Below are positions 8,875-17,755 of a stretch of 64,000 nucleotides of DNA, one piece after another. The position numbers and the translations under genes were made by a program. The notes beneath the pieces were generated by a model. The model searched no databases, was not told the origin of the DNA, and saw only the letters and a program-made list of their open reading frames with translations. The stretch covers positions 1,437,943 through 1,501,942 of the forward strand of contig NZ_LMGA01000001.1 in NCBI RefSeq assembly GCF_001427025.1, in the 5' to 3' direction. This DNA is from Mesorhizobium sp. Root554. Its GTDB lineage: Bacteria; Pseudomonadota; Alphaproteobacteria; Rhizobiales; Rhizobiaceae. Numbering within the stretch: the first letter of the stretch is position 1; every line of letters starts with the position of its first letter.

Positions 8875-10344
8875 TTAGCGGGCCAGCGAAAAAATCGCCT
8901 CGCAGTCGAGATGTTCCTCGAGCTGCGCCGCGATGCGGTCCAGCGCATCCTCCACCCCTTGACGGTAGTCGATGCCGCCGCCCTTGACCCCAAGGCTTTC
9001 GAGAAACTTGGCGCGGAAGGCATCGGCGCCGAACAATCCGTGCAGATAGGTGCCGAACACCTTGCCGTCGGCCGAAACCGCGCCGTCCTCCACCCCGTTG
9101 ATCAGCGTCCCCGGTCTGGCGCAATCCGGCCCGAAGGTGCGGCCGAGGTGAATTTCATAGCCTGCCAATGGCAGGCCTAACGGCACCGAGCTTGCCGTGA
9201 CCTCCCGCACGGTCTTTTCCGGCTCCATCACCGTTTCGACATCGAGCAATCCCAGACCCGGCGCCTCAGCAGCCCCGCCTTCGATGCCATGCGGGTCATG
9301 CACCGTGCGGCCCAACATCTGGAACCCGCCGCAAAGGCCGACGACATGACCGCCGCGCTTCACATGGGCGGCAAGGTCCCGGTCCCAGCCATTCTCGCGA
9401 AACCGCAACAGATCGCCGATCGTCGACTTGGAGCCAGGAATGACCACCAGTCCCGCATCCGTGGGCAACGGGTCGCCGGGCGGGACGAACACCACCTCCA
9501 CCTGCGGTTCGGCGCGCAGCGGATCGAGGTCGTCGAAATTCGCGATGCGCGACAGCATCGGCACAGCCACCTTGAGCGCGCGCTTCTCGCCCTTGGCCAA
9601 GCGCTCCAGCACGACGGAATCTTCCGACGGCAATCGGGCCGCCGCATCCAGCCACGGCACCACGCCGAAACACCGCCAGCCGGTGAAACCATCGATGGCT
9701 TTGATGCCTTCATCGAACAGCGAGACGTCGCCGCGAAACTTGTTGATGATGTAGCCCGCCACCATGCGCCGGTCCTCGTCCGGCAGGATGAGATGGGTGC
9801 CGGCCAGCGAGGCGATGACGCCGCCGCGGTCGATGTCGCCGACCAGGACGACCGGCACGTCTGCCCGCGTGGCGAAGCCCATATTGGCAATGTCGCGGCT
9901 GCGCAAATTGACCTCGGCCGGCGAGCCCGCGCCTTCGACGATCACCAGATCGGCCCCTTCGCCAACCCTCGACCATGAATCCAGCACCGCTTCCATCAGC
10001 TTCGGCTTCAGCGCCTGATAGTCGCGCGCCCGCGCCTCGCCGGCCATTTTTCCCTGCACGACGACCTGCGAGCCGATATCGGTCTGCGGCTTCAGCAGCA
10101 CCGGGTTCATGTGGACGGTGGGCTCGACCCCGCAGGCCAGTGCCTGCAGCCACTGCGCCCTACCGATTTCACCCGCCCCGGCCTGCCCCGGTATGGCAGC
10201 CACGGCGGCATTGTTGGACATGTTCTGCGGCTTGAATGGCCTGACCGCCAGACCGCGCTTTCTGGCAGCCCGGCACAGGCCGGCCACCAGCACGCTTTTG
10301 CCGACATCCGATCCCGTGCCCTGCAGCATGACCGCCCGCGCCAT
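8875..10344 (-). CDS. cobQ: Cobyric acid synthase
   Basis: A 489-residue amidotransferase of cobalamin synthesis. It amidates side chains b, d, e and g of adenosylcobyrinic acid a,c-diamide, using glutamine and ATP. The N-terminal synthetase domain has the P-loop-like [17 protein letters not shown] and the conserved [11 protein letters not shown] segment. The C-terminal class-I glutaminase domain carries the nucleophile in [12 protein letters not shown] (Cys338) and the late YEIHLGRT His. Length is normal for CobQ/CbiP. No other cobalamin gene lies nearby, but it fits a window full of corrinoid-dependent methyl transfer. No cobalamin riboswitch was seen in the 183-bp upstream gap. Confidence 0.95.
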   Translation of the reverse strand: MARAVMLQGTGSDVGKSVLVAGLCRAARKRGLAVRPFKPQNMSNNAAVAAIPGQAGAGEIGRAQWLQALACGVEPTVHMNPVLLKPQTDIGSQVVVQGKMAGEARARDYQALKPKLMEAVLDSWSRVGEGADLVIVEGAGSPAEVNLRSRDIANMGFATRADVPVVLVGDIDRGGVIASLAGTHLILPDEDRRMVAGYIINKFRGDVSLFDEGIKAIDGFTGWRCFGVVPWLDAAARLPSEDSVVLERLAKGEKRALKVAVPMLSRIANFDDLDPLRAEPQVEVVFVPPGDPLPTDAGLVVIPGSKSTIGDLLRFRENGWDRDLAAHVKRGGHVVGLCGGFQMLGRTVHDPHGIEGGAAEAPGLGLLDVETVMEPEKTVREVTASSVPLGLPLAGYEIHLGRTFGPDCARPGTLINGVEDGAVSADGKVFGTYLHGLFGADAFRAKFLESLGVKGGGIDYRQGVEDALDRIAAQLEEHLDCEAIFSLAR

Positions 10345-10527
10345 CGCTAGATCCCTGCCCTGACGGCGGCCCCAAGCGATGGTCCGATGTTGAAAATTGT
10401 CGTCACTGAAAGGCTCCGGGTCTTCATTTTTGCACAGCCGCTTCGCAGATGGTCGGATTGCGCGATGGCATCATTGGTCTAGATTGCGGAATGCGCATAG
10501 CCCAAAACGACATTTCGGGAGGACGTC

Positions 10528-11706
10528 ATGGATAGCGCGGTTCAAGCGGCCGGCGGCCAGTTCGAGCTCAACGAGGACCAGCGGGCCATCCAGACAATGG
10601 CGCAGGATTTCGCCGCCGAGCGCGTTGCCCCCCATGCGCTCGAATGGGACCGCGACAAGCACTTTCCGACCGACGTCATCCGCGAAACAGGCCCGCTCGG
10701 GCTGGGCGGCATCTATGTGCGCGACGATGTCGGCGGCTCCGGCCTCGGCCGCCTCGACGCGGTGCTGATCTTCGAAGCGCTCGCACATGCCTGCCCGGCG
10801 TTCTCCTCCTTCATCTCCATCCACAACATGGCGGCATCGATGATCGACCGCTTCGGCAATGAGGAGCAGCGCCAGCGCTTCCTGCCGAAGCTGACCTCGA
10901 TGGAATGGCTGGCCAGCTACTGCCTGACCGAGCCCGGCTCCGGTTCCGACGCGGCGGCGCTGAAGACCAGGGCGGTGCGCTCGGGCGGCAACGGTTCGGA
11001 CTATGTGCTGAACGGCGCCAAGCAGTTCATTTCCGGCGCCGGCGACAGCGACGTCTACATCGCCATGGTCCGCACCGGCGCGGAAGGCCCGAAAGGCATC
11101 TCCACCGTCGTCGTCCCGAAGGATGCGCCCGGCCTCTCCTTCGGCGCCAATGAGCACAAGATGGGCTGGCACATGCAGTCGACCCGCCAGGTCATCTTCG
11201 AGGACTGCAAGGTGCCGGCGGAAAACCTGCTCTCGACCGAGGGCGCTGGCTTCGGCATTGCCATGGCGGGCCTCGATGGCGGCAGGCTCAACATTGCCGC
11301 CTGTTCGCTCGGCGGCGCGCAGTCGGCCCTCGACAAGGCGCTTGCCTATACGGCCGAGCGCAAGGCATTCGGCTCCGCGTTGAACCAGTTCCAGGCGCTG
11401 CAGTTCAGGCTCGCCGACATGGAGACAGAACTCCAGGCTGCGCGCATCTTCCTCTACGCGGCGGCCTCGAAGCTCGACGCCAAGGCCCACGATGCCTCGA
11501 AATGGTCGGCCATGGCCAAGCGCTTCGTCACCGACACCGGCTTCGAAATCGCCAACCAGGCTTTGCAGCTTCTTGGCGGCTACGGCTATCTGCATGACTA
11601 CGGCATCGAGAAACTGGTGCGCGACCTGCGCGTCCATCAGATCCTCGAAGGCACCAACGAGATCATGCGCGTCATCATCGCACGGCAATTGATTGGGCGG
11701 CAGTAA
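10528..11706 (+). CDS. Acyl-CoA dehydrogenase, isobutyryl-CoA dehydrogenase type
   Basis: A 392-residue flavoprotein. It has the FAD-binding signature YCLTEPGSGSDAAALKT, the NGAKQFISGAG segment and the C-terminal active-site stretch QILEGTNEIMR, whose Glu is the catalytic base in the ACAD8/short-chain group. It oxidises an acyl-CoA to the 2-enoyl-CoA, passing electrons to ETF. The gene for 3-hydroxyisobutyrate dehydrogenase follows 53 bp downstream, which points to isobutyryl-CoA in valine degradation; a 2-methylbutyryl preference remains possible. Ribosome-binding site gggaggacgtc precedes ATG 10528. Confidence 0.88.
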   Translation: MDSAVQAAGGQFELNEDQRAIQTMAQDFAAERVAPHALEWDRDKHFPTDVIRETGPLGLGGIYVRDDVGGSGLGRLDAVLIFEALAHACPAFSSFISIHNMAASMIDRFGNEEQRQRFLPKLTSMEWLASYCLTEPGSGSDAAALKTRAVRSGGNGSDYVLNGAKQFISGAGDSDVYIAMVRTGAEGPKGISTVVVPKDAPGLSFGANEHKMGWHMQSTRQVIFEDCKVPAENLLSTEGAGFGIAMAGLDGGRLNIAACSLGGAQSALDKALAYTAERKAFGSALNQFQALQFRLADMETELQAARIFLYAAASKLDAKAHDASKWSAMAKRFVTDTGFEIANQALQLLGGYGYLHDYGIEKLVRDLRVHQILEGTNEIMRVIIARQLIGRQ

Positions 11707-11743
11707 GCAATCGGGAAATTCCAACTGCCAACTGCCGACTGCC
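11707..11743. repeat. Heptad repeat fragment between valine genes
   Basis: One left heptad (gcaatcggg) and three right heptads (aactgcc, aactgcc, gactgcc) fill most of the gap between the acyl-CoA dehydrogenase and mmsB genes, just before the mmsB ribosome-binding site. Same family as the repeats at 6343-6421 and 63839-64000. Confidence 0.65.
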
Positions 11744-11759
11744 CCTACTGGAGGAACCA

Positions 11760-12641
11760 ATGACCACCATCGCCTTCATCGGCCTCGGCAATATGGGCAA
11801 TCCCATGGCTGCAAATCTGGTCAAGGCCGGACACGCGGTGCAGGGCTTCGACCTGATGCCGGAAAACCTGACCGTAGCGCGCGAGCAAGGCATCACCGTC
11901 ATGGCCAATGCGACGGCCGCGGTGAAGGGCGCGGAGGTCGTCATCACCATGTTGCCAGCCGGTAAGCATGTGCTGTCCGTCTACGAAGACATCGCGTCGA
12001 AAGCAGAAAAAAGTGCGCTGTTCATCGATTCCTCGACCATCGATGTCGAATCCGCCCGCAGGGCTCATGCGATCGCCAAAAAGCACGGCCTGCTTTCGAT
12101 CGACGCGCCGGTTTCAGGCGGCACGGTAGGCGCCGCAGCCGCCACCCTTACCTTCATGGCCGGCGGTGCGGTGGAGGCCTTCGCGGTTGCGGAGCCGGTT
12201 CTGAAGCCGATGGCCCGGCGGATCGTCCATTGCGGCGAAGATGGCGCCGGCCAGGCAGCCAAGATTTGCAACAACATGATCCTCGGAATCTCGATGATCG
12301 GCGTCGCCGAGGCCTTCGTGCTGGCCGAAAAGCTCGGCCTGTCGCATCAGGCGCTTTTCGATGTCGCCTCCACCTCTTCCGGCCAGTGTTGGGCGCTCAC
12401 CACCAACTGCCCGGTCCCGGGGCCGGTGCCGGCTTCGCCCGCCAACAGGGATTACAGGCCGGGTTTTGCCGCGGCGCTGATGCTCAAGGATTTGAAGCTC
12501 AGCCAGGAGGCCGCCCAGGGCGCTGGCGCGGTGACGCCGCTCGGTGCCGAAGCCACGCAGCTTTATGCGCTCTTCGCAGCGCAAGGACTGGGCGGCGAAG
12601 ATTTCTCCGGCATCATCAATTTCCTGCGCGGCGACAGGTGA
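11760..12641 (+). CDS. mmsB: 3-hydroxyisobutyrate dehydrogenase
   Basis: A 293-residue NAD-dependent beta-hydroxyacid dehydrogenase that converts 3-hydroxyisobutyrate to methylmalonate semialdehyde in valine catabolism. Visible motifs: N-terminal dinucleotide-binding GLGNMGNPMAANLVKAGHAV, substrate-binding DAPVSGGTVGA, and the catalytic Lys in GQAAKICNNMILG. The C-terminal helical domain is complete. ATG 11760 follows a strong ggaggaa site. It is probably cotranscribed with the upstream acyl-CoA dehydrogenase. An intact enoyl-CoA hydratase and mmsA are not in the window. Confidence 0.93.
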   Translation: MTTIAFIGLGNMGNPMAANLVKAGHAVQGFDLMPENLTVAREQGITVMANATAAVKGAEVVITMLPAGKHVLSVYEDIASKAEKSALFIDSSTIDVESARRAHAIAKKHGLLSIDAPVSGGTVGAAAATLTFMAGGAVEAFAVAEPVLKPMARRIVHCGEDGAGQAAKICNNMILGISMIGVAEAFVLAEKLGLSHQALFDVASTSSGQCWALTTNCPVPGPVPASPANRDYRPGFAAALMLKDLKLSQEAAQGAGAVTPLGAEATQLYALFAAQGLGGEDFSGIINFLRGDR

Positions 12642-12724
12642 CGCCGACAGGCAGAAACGCTCGCCGCCGCTTCGACCACAAAAAGCCTATATTTAGGTTT
12701 GCTTAAGCTCTCGATAACCCCACG

Positions 12725-12876
12725 GTAACGATGTGCCTGTAGAACGGAACGCGAGGCGGATTTCCGCCCGGCGCTCCGGATCAGGTCTCGCGTCCCGGAG
12801 CCAGGTTTTAGTACTCGAGTAAAAAGTGCCATGCGTATTTGGCAAAGCCGCGTTCCTAACGGAGCGCGGCTTTTGC
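12725..12876 (+). ncRNA. Candidate structured small RNA
   Basis: An intergenic stretch with no convincing ORF and three consecutive stems: GGCGG/CCGCC (12755-12768), GCTCCGG/CCGGAGC (12773-12801) and a terminal AAAGCCGCG/CGCGGCTTT hairpin (12844-12873) followed by a T-containing stretch. A perfect palindrome TACTCGAGTA lies at 12812-12821. A possible promoter (CTTAAG ... TAACG) lies about 20 bp upstream. The layout is that of a trans-encoded sRNA with its own terminator, but it could also be the mmsB 3' region. Strand and ends are inferred. Confidence 0.35.
12844..12876 (+). terminator. Hairpin terminator
   Basis: Perfect 9-bp stem AAAGCCGCG / CGCGGCTTT with a 12-nt loop, followed by TTTGCATTT. 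Ends either the candidate RNA or mmsB transcription, and in reverse could serve the convergent gene at 12890. Confidence 0.6.
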
Positions 12877-12889
12877 ATTTGAGTTGTCG

Positions 12890-13246
12890 TCACTTCGGTG
12901 ACAGGCGACGATAATTCGCGTTGACGGCCCGGCTGGCAGGGCCAAGTGCGGCAAGGATGGAACGCTCAGCTGCGACACCGCTGATCAGCGCCGGTGTCTT
13001 GCCGGCGAAAACATCCGTCCAGAAATCCGCGGCGGATTGGACCAGCGACAGTTGTGCTGCGACCACGCCCTGCGCGAAAGCCGCATTCTTCTCCAGGATG
13101 GCGCGCCGGGCTTCCTTGCCCATGCCATGAACACCCCCATTCTCCGCCGCCATCAGCGGTATGCGCATGGCCATCACCATGGGCGTCAGCATCAAGCTCC
13201 CGGCAATGGCTGCACGGTCCGCCTTGCGGATTTTTCGTACTGTCAT
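12890..13246 (-). CDS. Phasin-like hypothetical protein
   Basis: A 118-residue basic protein with no signal peptide. ATG 13246 is chosen because a ggggaa ribosome-binding site lies just upstream and the protein then begins MTVRKIRKADRA. A Met/hydrophobic stretch (LMLTPMVMAMRIPLMAAE) is followed by an amphipathic helix region (ILEKNAAFAQGVVAAQLSLVQSAADFWTDVFAGKTPALI) typical of phasin-type proteins that coat polyhydroxyalkanoate granules. The resemblance is by composition and helical pattern only, so function is tentative. It is divergent from the MttB-like gene at 13487. Confidence 0.55.
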   Translation of the reverse strand: MTVRKIRKADRAAIAGSLMLTPMVMAMRIPLMAAENGGVHGMGKEARRAILEKNAAFAQGVVAAQLSLVQSAADFWTDVFAGKTPALISGVAAERSILAALGPASRAVNANYRRLSPK

Positions 13247-13486
13247 GGAAATTCCCCTGGCGACCGCTATCGGGCGCGCCTTTAAACGCGTCGTAAGGAG
13301 GAACGTTCCGCCGGGGTTGCAGCGCACGCACTTGTCACGGCCCGTTGCGTGGCCGCACAAGCAATGGACGGCATCCAGCAGGAAACATCATGTCGTTTTG
13401 CTCGCCCTTCTAGTCGCCGCTTCCGCACTGGGCGCGCCGGGCGCAGTCCATTATCAGCCGCGAAGCGTCCGGTTTCCGAGGTGTTC

Positions 13487-15064
13487 ATGAGCGCCGAACT
13501 GCATTCTGTCGAACCGGCACTTGCTGCCGACCGCAACCGGCGCGGCGGCCGCGCCGGCAAGCGCTCCAGCGGCGCCGGCGCCTTCGAACAGCCGCCTTTC
13601 CGGCAGCTCAGGAACCCTTTGACGCCCACGAAATTCGTCTCCGACGACGAACTGGAGTCGATCCACCTCGCCTCCCTGCGCGTCCTGCGGGAAATCGGCG
13701 TCGACGTGCTGCACGACGAGGCCCGTCGCATCATGAAGGCGCATGGCGCAGACTTACGCGACGGCTCCGACCGCGTGCGTTTCGACAGCGACATGATCCT
13801 CGAACTGATCGCGCATTGCCCGGCGGAATTCACGCTGCACGCGCGCAACCCCGCTCACAATGTCCGCATGGGCGGCGACAACGTCATCTTCTCGCAGATG
13901 GCTTCGGCACCCAACTGTTCTGACAAGGAGGGCGGCCGCCGTGCCGGCAACCAGCCGGACTTCCGCAACCTGGTGAAGCTCGGGCAGATGCACAACATCC
14001 TGCATGTAACCGGCGGCTACCCGGTCGAGCCTGTCGATATCCACCCGTCGATCCGCCATCTCGAATGCCTGCGCGATTTCGTGGTGCTGACCGACAAGGC
14101 CTTTCACGCTTATTCGCTCGGGCTGGAGCGCAATCTCGACGGCATCGAGATCGCCCGCATCGGCCGCGGCATCTCGCGTGAGCAGTTGCTGGAAGAGCCG
14201 TCGCTCATCACCATCATCAACACCAATTCGCCGCTCAAGCTCGACGTCCCGATGATGGAAGGCATCATCCAGATGTCGTCAGCCGGACAGGTGGTGGTCG
14301 TCACCCCCTTCACCCTGTCGGGCGCCATGGCGCCCGTCACCATCGCCGGCGCGCTGGTGCAGCAGAACGCCGAGGCGCTCGCCGGCATCGCCTTCACGCA
14401 GATGGTGCGCAAGGGCGCGCCGGTCGGCTATGGCGGCTTCACCTCCAATGTCGACATGAAATCCGGCGCGCCGGCCTTCGGCACGCCCGAATACATGAAG
14501 GCGCAGCTCGTCGGCGGCCAGCTCGCCCGCCGCTATCGACTTCCTTACCGCACTTCGAATGTCTGCGCCGCCAACGCAGTGGATGCGCAGGCTGCCTATG
14601 AAAGCGTCTTTTCCCTGTGGGGCTGCATCCAGGGCGGCGGCAATTTCATCAAGCACGCTGCCGGCTGGCTTGAGGGCGGGCTGACCTGTTCCTACGAAAA
14701 GACCATTCTTGACATCGATCTTTTGCAGATGGTGACGGAATTCCTGACACCGCTGGACCTGTCGGAAGACGCGCTCGCCATCGACGCCATCCGTGACGTC
14801 GGCCCCGGAGGCCATTTCTTCGGCACGCCGCACACGCAGTCGCGCTACAAGAATGCCTTCTATGCACCGATCCTGTCGGACTGGCGGAACTTCGAAACCT
14901 GGAGCGAGCACGGCGCGCCAACCGCCTTCGAGAAGGCCAACCGCATCTGGAAGGAGCGGCTGGCCATGTATGAGGAACCCTATCTCGACCCGGCGATCCG
15001 CGAGGAACTCGACGCCTTCGTGGAGAAGCGAAAAGCCGAAGGCGGCGCTCCGACGGATTTCTAA
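13487..15064 (+). CDS. MttB-family methylamine/betaine:corrinoid methyltransferase, copy 1 (non-pyrrolysine)
   Basis: A 525-residue TIM-barrel protein of the trimethylamine methyltransferase (MttB/MtgB) family, which moves a methyl group from a quaternary amine such as glycine betaine to a Co(I) corrinoid protein. Conserved segments include ILHVTGGYPVEPVDIHPSIRH, INTNSPLKLD, VTPFTLSGAMAPVTIAGAL and GPGGHFFGTPHT. No in-frame amber codon interrupts it, so it belongs to the non-pyrrolysine group. The start at 13487 follows gaggtgttc; earlier in-frame codons would add an atypical extension. Odd feature: an Arg/Gly-rich N-terminal tail (about residues 16-31, RNRRGGRAGKRSSGAG) precedes the conserved fold. 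The FAD/GcvT demethylase gene follows after 60 bp. The methyl donor is not proven. Confidence 0.9.
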   Translation: MSAELHSVEPALAADRNRRGGRAGKRSSGAGAFEQPPFRQLRNPLTPTKFVSDDELESIHLASLRVLREIGVDVLHDEARRIMKAHGADLRDGSDRVRFDSDMILELIAHCPAEFTLHARNPAHNVRMGGDNVIFSQMASAPNCSDKEGGRRAGNQPDFRNLVKLGQMHNILHVTGGYPVEPVDIHPSIRHLECLRDFVVLTDKAFHAYSLGLERNLDGIEIARIGRGISREQLLEEPSLITIINTNSPLKLDVPMMEGIIQMSSAGQVVVVTPFTLSGAMAPVTIAGALVQQNAEALAGIAFTQMVRKGAPVGYGGFTSNVDMKSGAPAFGTPEYMKAQLVGGQLARRYRLPYRTSNVCAANAVDAQAAYESVFSLWGCIQGGGNFIKHAAGWLEGGLTCSYEKTILDIDLLQMVTEFLTPLDLSEDALAIDAIRDVGPGGHFFGTPHTQSRYKNAFYAPILSDWRNFETWSEHGAPTAFEKANRIWKERLAMYEEPYLDPAIREELDAFVEKRKAEGGAPTDF

Positions 15065-15124
15065 AACTCGGATCACCATCAGCGCAATTCCGGAATCATT
15101 GTCTCCACATACGGACCCATCCCC

Positions 15125-17695
15125 ATGAAATCCCATGCAAAAGCGGTTGTCATCGGCGGCGGTGTCGTCGGCTGCTCGGTTCTTTATCATCTCGCCAAGG
15201 CCGGCTGGACCGATGTCGTCCTTATCGAGCGCTCGGAACTGACCTCCGGCTCGTCCTGGCACGCCGCCGGCGGCTTCCATACGCTGAACGGCGACCCCAA
15301 CGTCGCCAAGCTGCAGGCCTACACCGTGCAGCTCTACAAGGAGATCGAGGAGCTTTCCGGCCAGTCCTGCTCGCTGCACCTGACCGGCGGCGTGATGATG
15401 GCCGATACGCCGGAACGCATGGACTTTCTGCGCCTCGCCCACGCCAAGGGCCGCTATCTCGGCATGGACACCGAGCTTATCACGCCATCGGAAGCCAAGG
15501 CGATGTTCCCGCTGATGGACGAGACCAACTTCGCCGGCGCCATGTGGGACCCGGTCGAGGGCCATCTCGATCCGTCCGGCACGACCCACGCCTACGCCAA
15601 GGCGGCGAAAAAGCTGGGCGCGGAAATCGTGCTGCGCAACCGCGTCATCGAGTTGACCCAGGAGCCGGACGGCACCTGGAATGTCGTCACCGAACAGGGA
15701 ACGATCAAGGCCGAGCATGTCGTCAATTGCGGCGGCCTGTGGGCGCGCGAGATCGGCCGCATGGTCGGGCTGGAACTGCCGCTGCTTGCCATGGAGCACA
15801 TGTATCTGCTGACCGAGCCGATGCCGGAAGTCGAGGCCTTCAACAAGGAAACCGGCCGCGAAATGGTCGGCGTGCTCGACTTCAAGGGCGAGATCTACAC
15901 GCGTCAGGAACGCAATGGCGTACTGCTCGGCACTTATGAGAAGGCCTGCAAACCGTGGTCGCCGGTCGACACGCCATGGGATTTCGGCCACGAGCTGCTG
16001 CAGCCGGACATCGACCGCATCGCGCCTTCGCTGGAGATCGGCTTCAAGCATTTCCCCGGCATCGAGAAAGCCGGCATCAAGCAGATCATCAACGGCCCCT
16101 TCACCTTCGCGCCGGACGGCAACCCGCTGGTCGGCCCGGTGCAGGGCCTGACCAATTTCTGGTGCGCCTGCGCCGTCATGGCCGGCTTCTCGCAAGGCGG
16201 CGGCGTCGGGCTGGCGCTGTCCAACTGGATGGTCCATGGCGATCCGGGCTTCGATGTCTGGGGCATGGATGTGGCGCGCTGGGGCGAATGGGCGACGCTG
16301 CGCTACACCAACGCCAAGGTGCGCGAAAATTATTCACGGCGATTCTCGATCCGCTTTCCCAATGAGGAACTGCCGGCGGCCCGGCCGGCGCAAACCACCC
16401 CGCTCTACGACACGATGGTGGCGCAGAACGCCGTCATGGGCGACAGCTGGGGCCTCGAAACGCCATTGTGGTTCGCGCCGAAAGGCACTGAGCCGAAGGA
16501 TATCGTCTCCTTCCACCGCTCCAACGATTTCGAGCATGTCGGCAACGAGGTGCGCGCCACGCGCGAGCGGGTCGGCGTGACCGAGATCGCCAATTTCGCA
16601 AAATATGAAGTCAGCGGAACGGGTTCGGAGGATTTCCTGAATCGCTTGATGACCAACAGGATGCCGAGGGCCGGCCGCATCGTGCTGACGCCGATGCTCA
16701 ACGAGTTCGGCAGGCTGATCGGCGATTTCACCATCGCCAAGGCAGGCGAGGATCGCTTCATGATCTGGGGATCGTCGGCGGCCGCGAAATATCATATGCG
16801 CTGGTTCGAAAAGCACCTGCCGAAGGATGGGTCGGTTCGCATCCACCGTTTCGACCAGACGCTGGTCGGCCTTTCCATCGCCGGGCCGAAATCCCGCGAC
16901 CTGCTTCGGAAGCTGGCCGATGTCGACGTCTCGACCGAGGCCTTCCGCTTCATGGATTTCCGCGAAATGGCGGTCGGCGGCGCGCCCTGCATGGTGAACC
17001 GCATCACCTATACCGGCGATCTCGGCTACGAGATCTGGATGCAGCCTGCTTATCAGCGGCTGGTCTATCAGGCGATCAAGCTGGCCGGCGAAGAGTTCGG
17101 CATCGTCGATTTCGGCATGCGCGCGCTGCTTTCCATGCGCCTGGAGAAGAATTTCCCCACCTGGTTCCGCGAGCTTCGGCCGATCTACGGACCGTTCGAA
17201 GGTGGCATGGACCGCTTCATCAAGCTGGACAAGAACGACTTCATCGGCCGCGAAGCGGCGGCAAAGGAACAGGCGGACGGCCCGAAGCTGCGCCGGGTTT
17301 CTTTCGTCGTGGATGCCGCTGACGCCGATGTCATGGGTGACGAGCCCATCTGGGCCAAGGTTTCCACCGACTACGGCACGATCGACCCGCCGCACGGCTA
17401 TGGCGCCCCGCGTTTCGACGCAGCCGGCAAGGAGGTGCGCACCTCGAAGGCGGCCGAAGGCGCCTCCGCGGTGCGCGGCATCGTCGATGGCGACTGGCGC
17501 GTGGTCGGATGGGTAACGTCCGGCGGCTATGCGCATTTCGTGCAGAAATCCATGGCCCAGGGCTACATCCCCGCGGCCTTGGCGGACGACGAAAGCGCCG
17601 GCCGGTTCGAGATCGAAATCCTCGGTCATCGCCGCCCGGCCCGCATCAACGTCGAGCCGCTTTTCGATCCTGCCGGGGACAAGATGCGCGCCTGA
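15125..17695 (+). CDS. FAD-dependent dimethylglycine/sarcosine dehydrogenase-type enzyme (DAO-GcvT fusion), copy 1
   Basis: An 856-residue enzyme. The N-terminal DAO domain (about 1-380) has the Rossmann signature VVIGGGVVGCSVLYHLAKAG and GSSWHAAGG, where the His is the covalent-FAD site of dimethylglycine dehydrogenases. An FAO_M linker follows, then a folate-binding GcvT domain (about 430-850) with NFAKYEVSGTGSEDFLNRLMT and GREAA. Such enzymes oxidise an N-methyl amine and load the formaldehyde unit onto tetrahydrofolate. Directly downstream of an MttB-like gene, it is well placed to act on the product of that methyltransferase (for example dimethylglycine); substrate is inferred. Confidence 0.9.
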   Translation: MKSHAKAVVIGGGVVGCSVLYHLAKAGWTDVVLIERSELTSGSSWHAAGGFHTLNGDPNVAKLQAYTVQLYKEIEELSGQSCSLHLTGGVMMADTPERMDFLRLAHAKGRYLGMDTELITPSEAKAMFPLMDETNFAGAMWDPVEGHLDPSGTTHAYAKAAKKLGAEIVLRNRVIELTQEPDGTWNVVTEQGTIKAEHVVNCGGLWAREIGRMVGLELPLLAMEHMYLLTEPMPEVEAFNKETGREMVGVLDFKGEIYTRQERNGVLLGTYEKACKPWSPVDTPWDFGHELLQPDIDRIAPSLEIGFKHFPGIEKAGIKQIINGPFTFAPDGNPLVGPVQGLTNFWCACAVMAGFSQGGGVGLALSNWMVHGDPGFDVWGMDVARWGEWATLRYTNAKVRENYSRRFSIRFPNEELPAARPAQTTPLYDTMVAQNAVMGDSWGLETPLWFAPKGTEPKDIVSFHRSNDFEHVGNEVRATRERVGVTEIANFAKYEVSGTGSEDFLNRLMTNRMPRAGRIVLTPMLNEFGRLIGDFTIAKAGEDRFMIWGSSAAAKYHMRWFEKHLPKDGSVRIHRFDQTLVGLSIAGPKSRDLLRKLADVDVSTEAFRFMDFREMAVGGAPCMVNRITYTGDLGYEIWMQPAYQRLVYQAIKLAGEEFGIVDFGMRALLSMRLEKNFPTWFRELRPIYGPFEGGMDRFIKLDKNDFIGREAAAKEQADGPKLRRVSFVVDAADADVMGDEPIWAKVSTDYGTIDPPHGYGAPRFDAAGKEVRTSKAAEGASAVRGIVDGDWRVVGWVTSGGYAHFVQKSMAQGYIPAALADDESAGRFEIEILGHRRPARINVEPLFDPAGDKMRA

Positions 17696-17755
17696 CAGAG
17701 TATCTGGATGTAAGGACGATTGTGCGGCCTCGCCGGTCGTGCTTATAGAGCCGTC

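Noticed and set aside
10345..10527. Cobalamin riboswitch upstream of cobQ or the corrinoid genes
   Set aside because: No B12-box-like conserved sequence was found in the gaps before cobQ, the corrinoid protein or the homocysteine methyltransferase.
13487..15064. Pyrrolysine-containing MttB
   Set aside because: The frame is continuous without an amber codon, and no pylBCD-type gene was seen. It is a non-pyrrolysine homologue.
14279..16237. Very long open frame on the minus strand
   Set aside because: Lies antisense to the MttB-like and FAD/GcvT genes, reads as Arg/His/Gly-rich low-quality sequence, and is the normal effect of high GC at third positions.
17720..17755. TTG start for the GT39-like protein
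   Set aside because: Possible, but the added residues (MCGLAGRAYRAV) and lack of a ribosome-binding site make ATG 17756 more likely.
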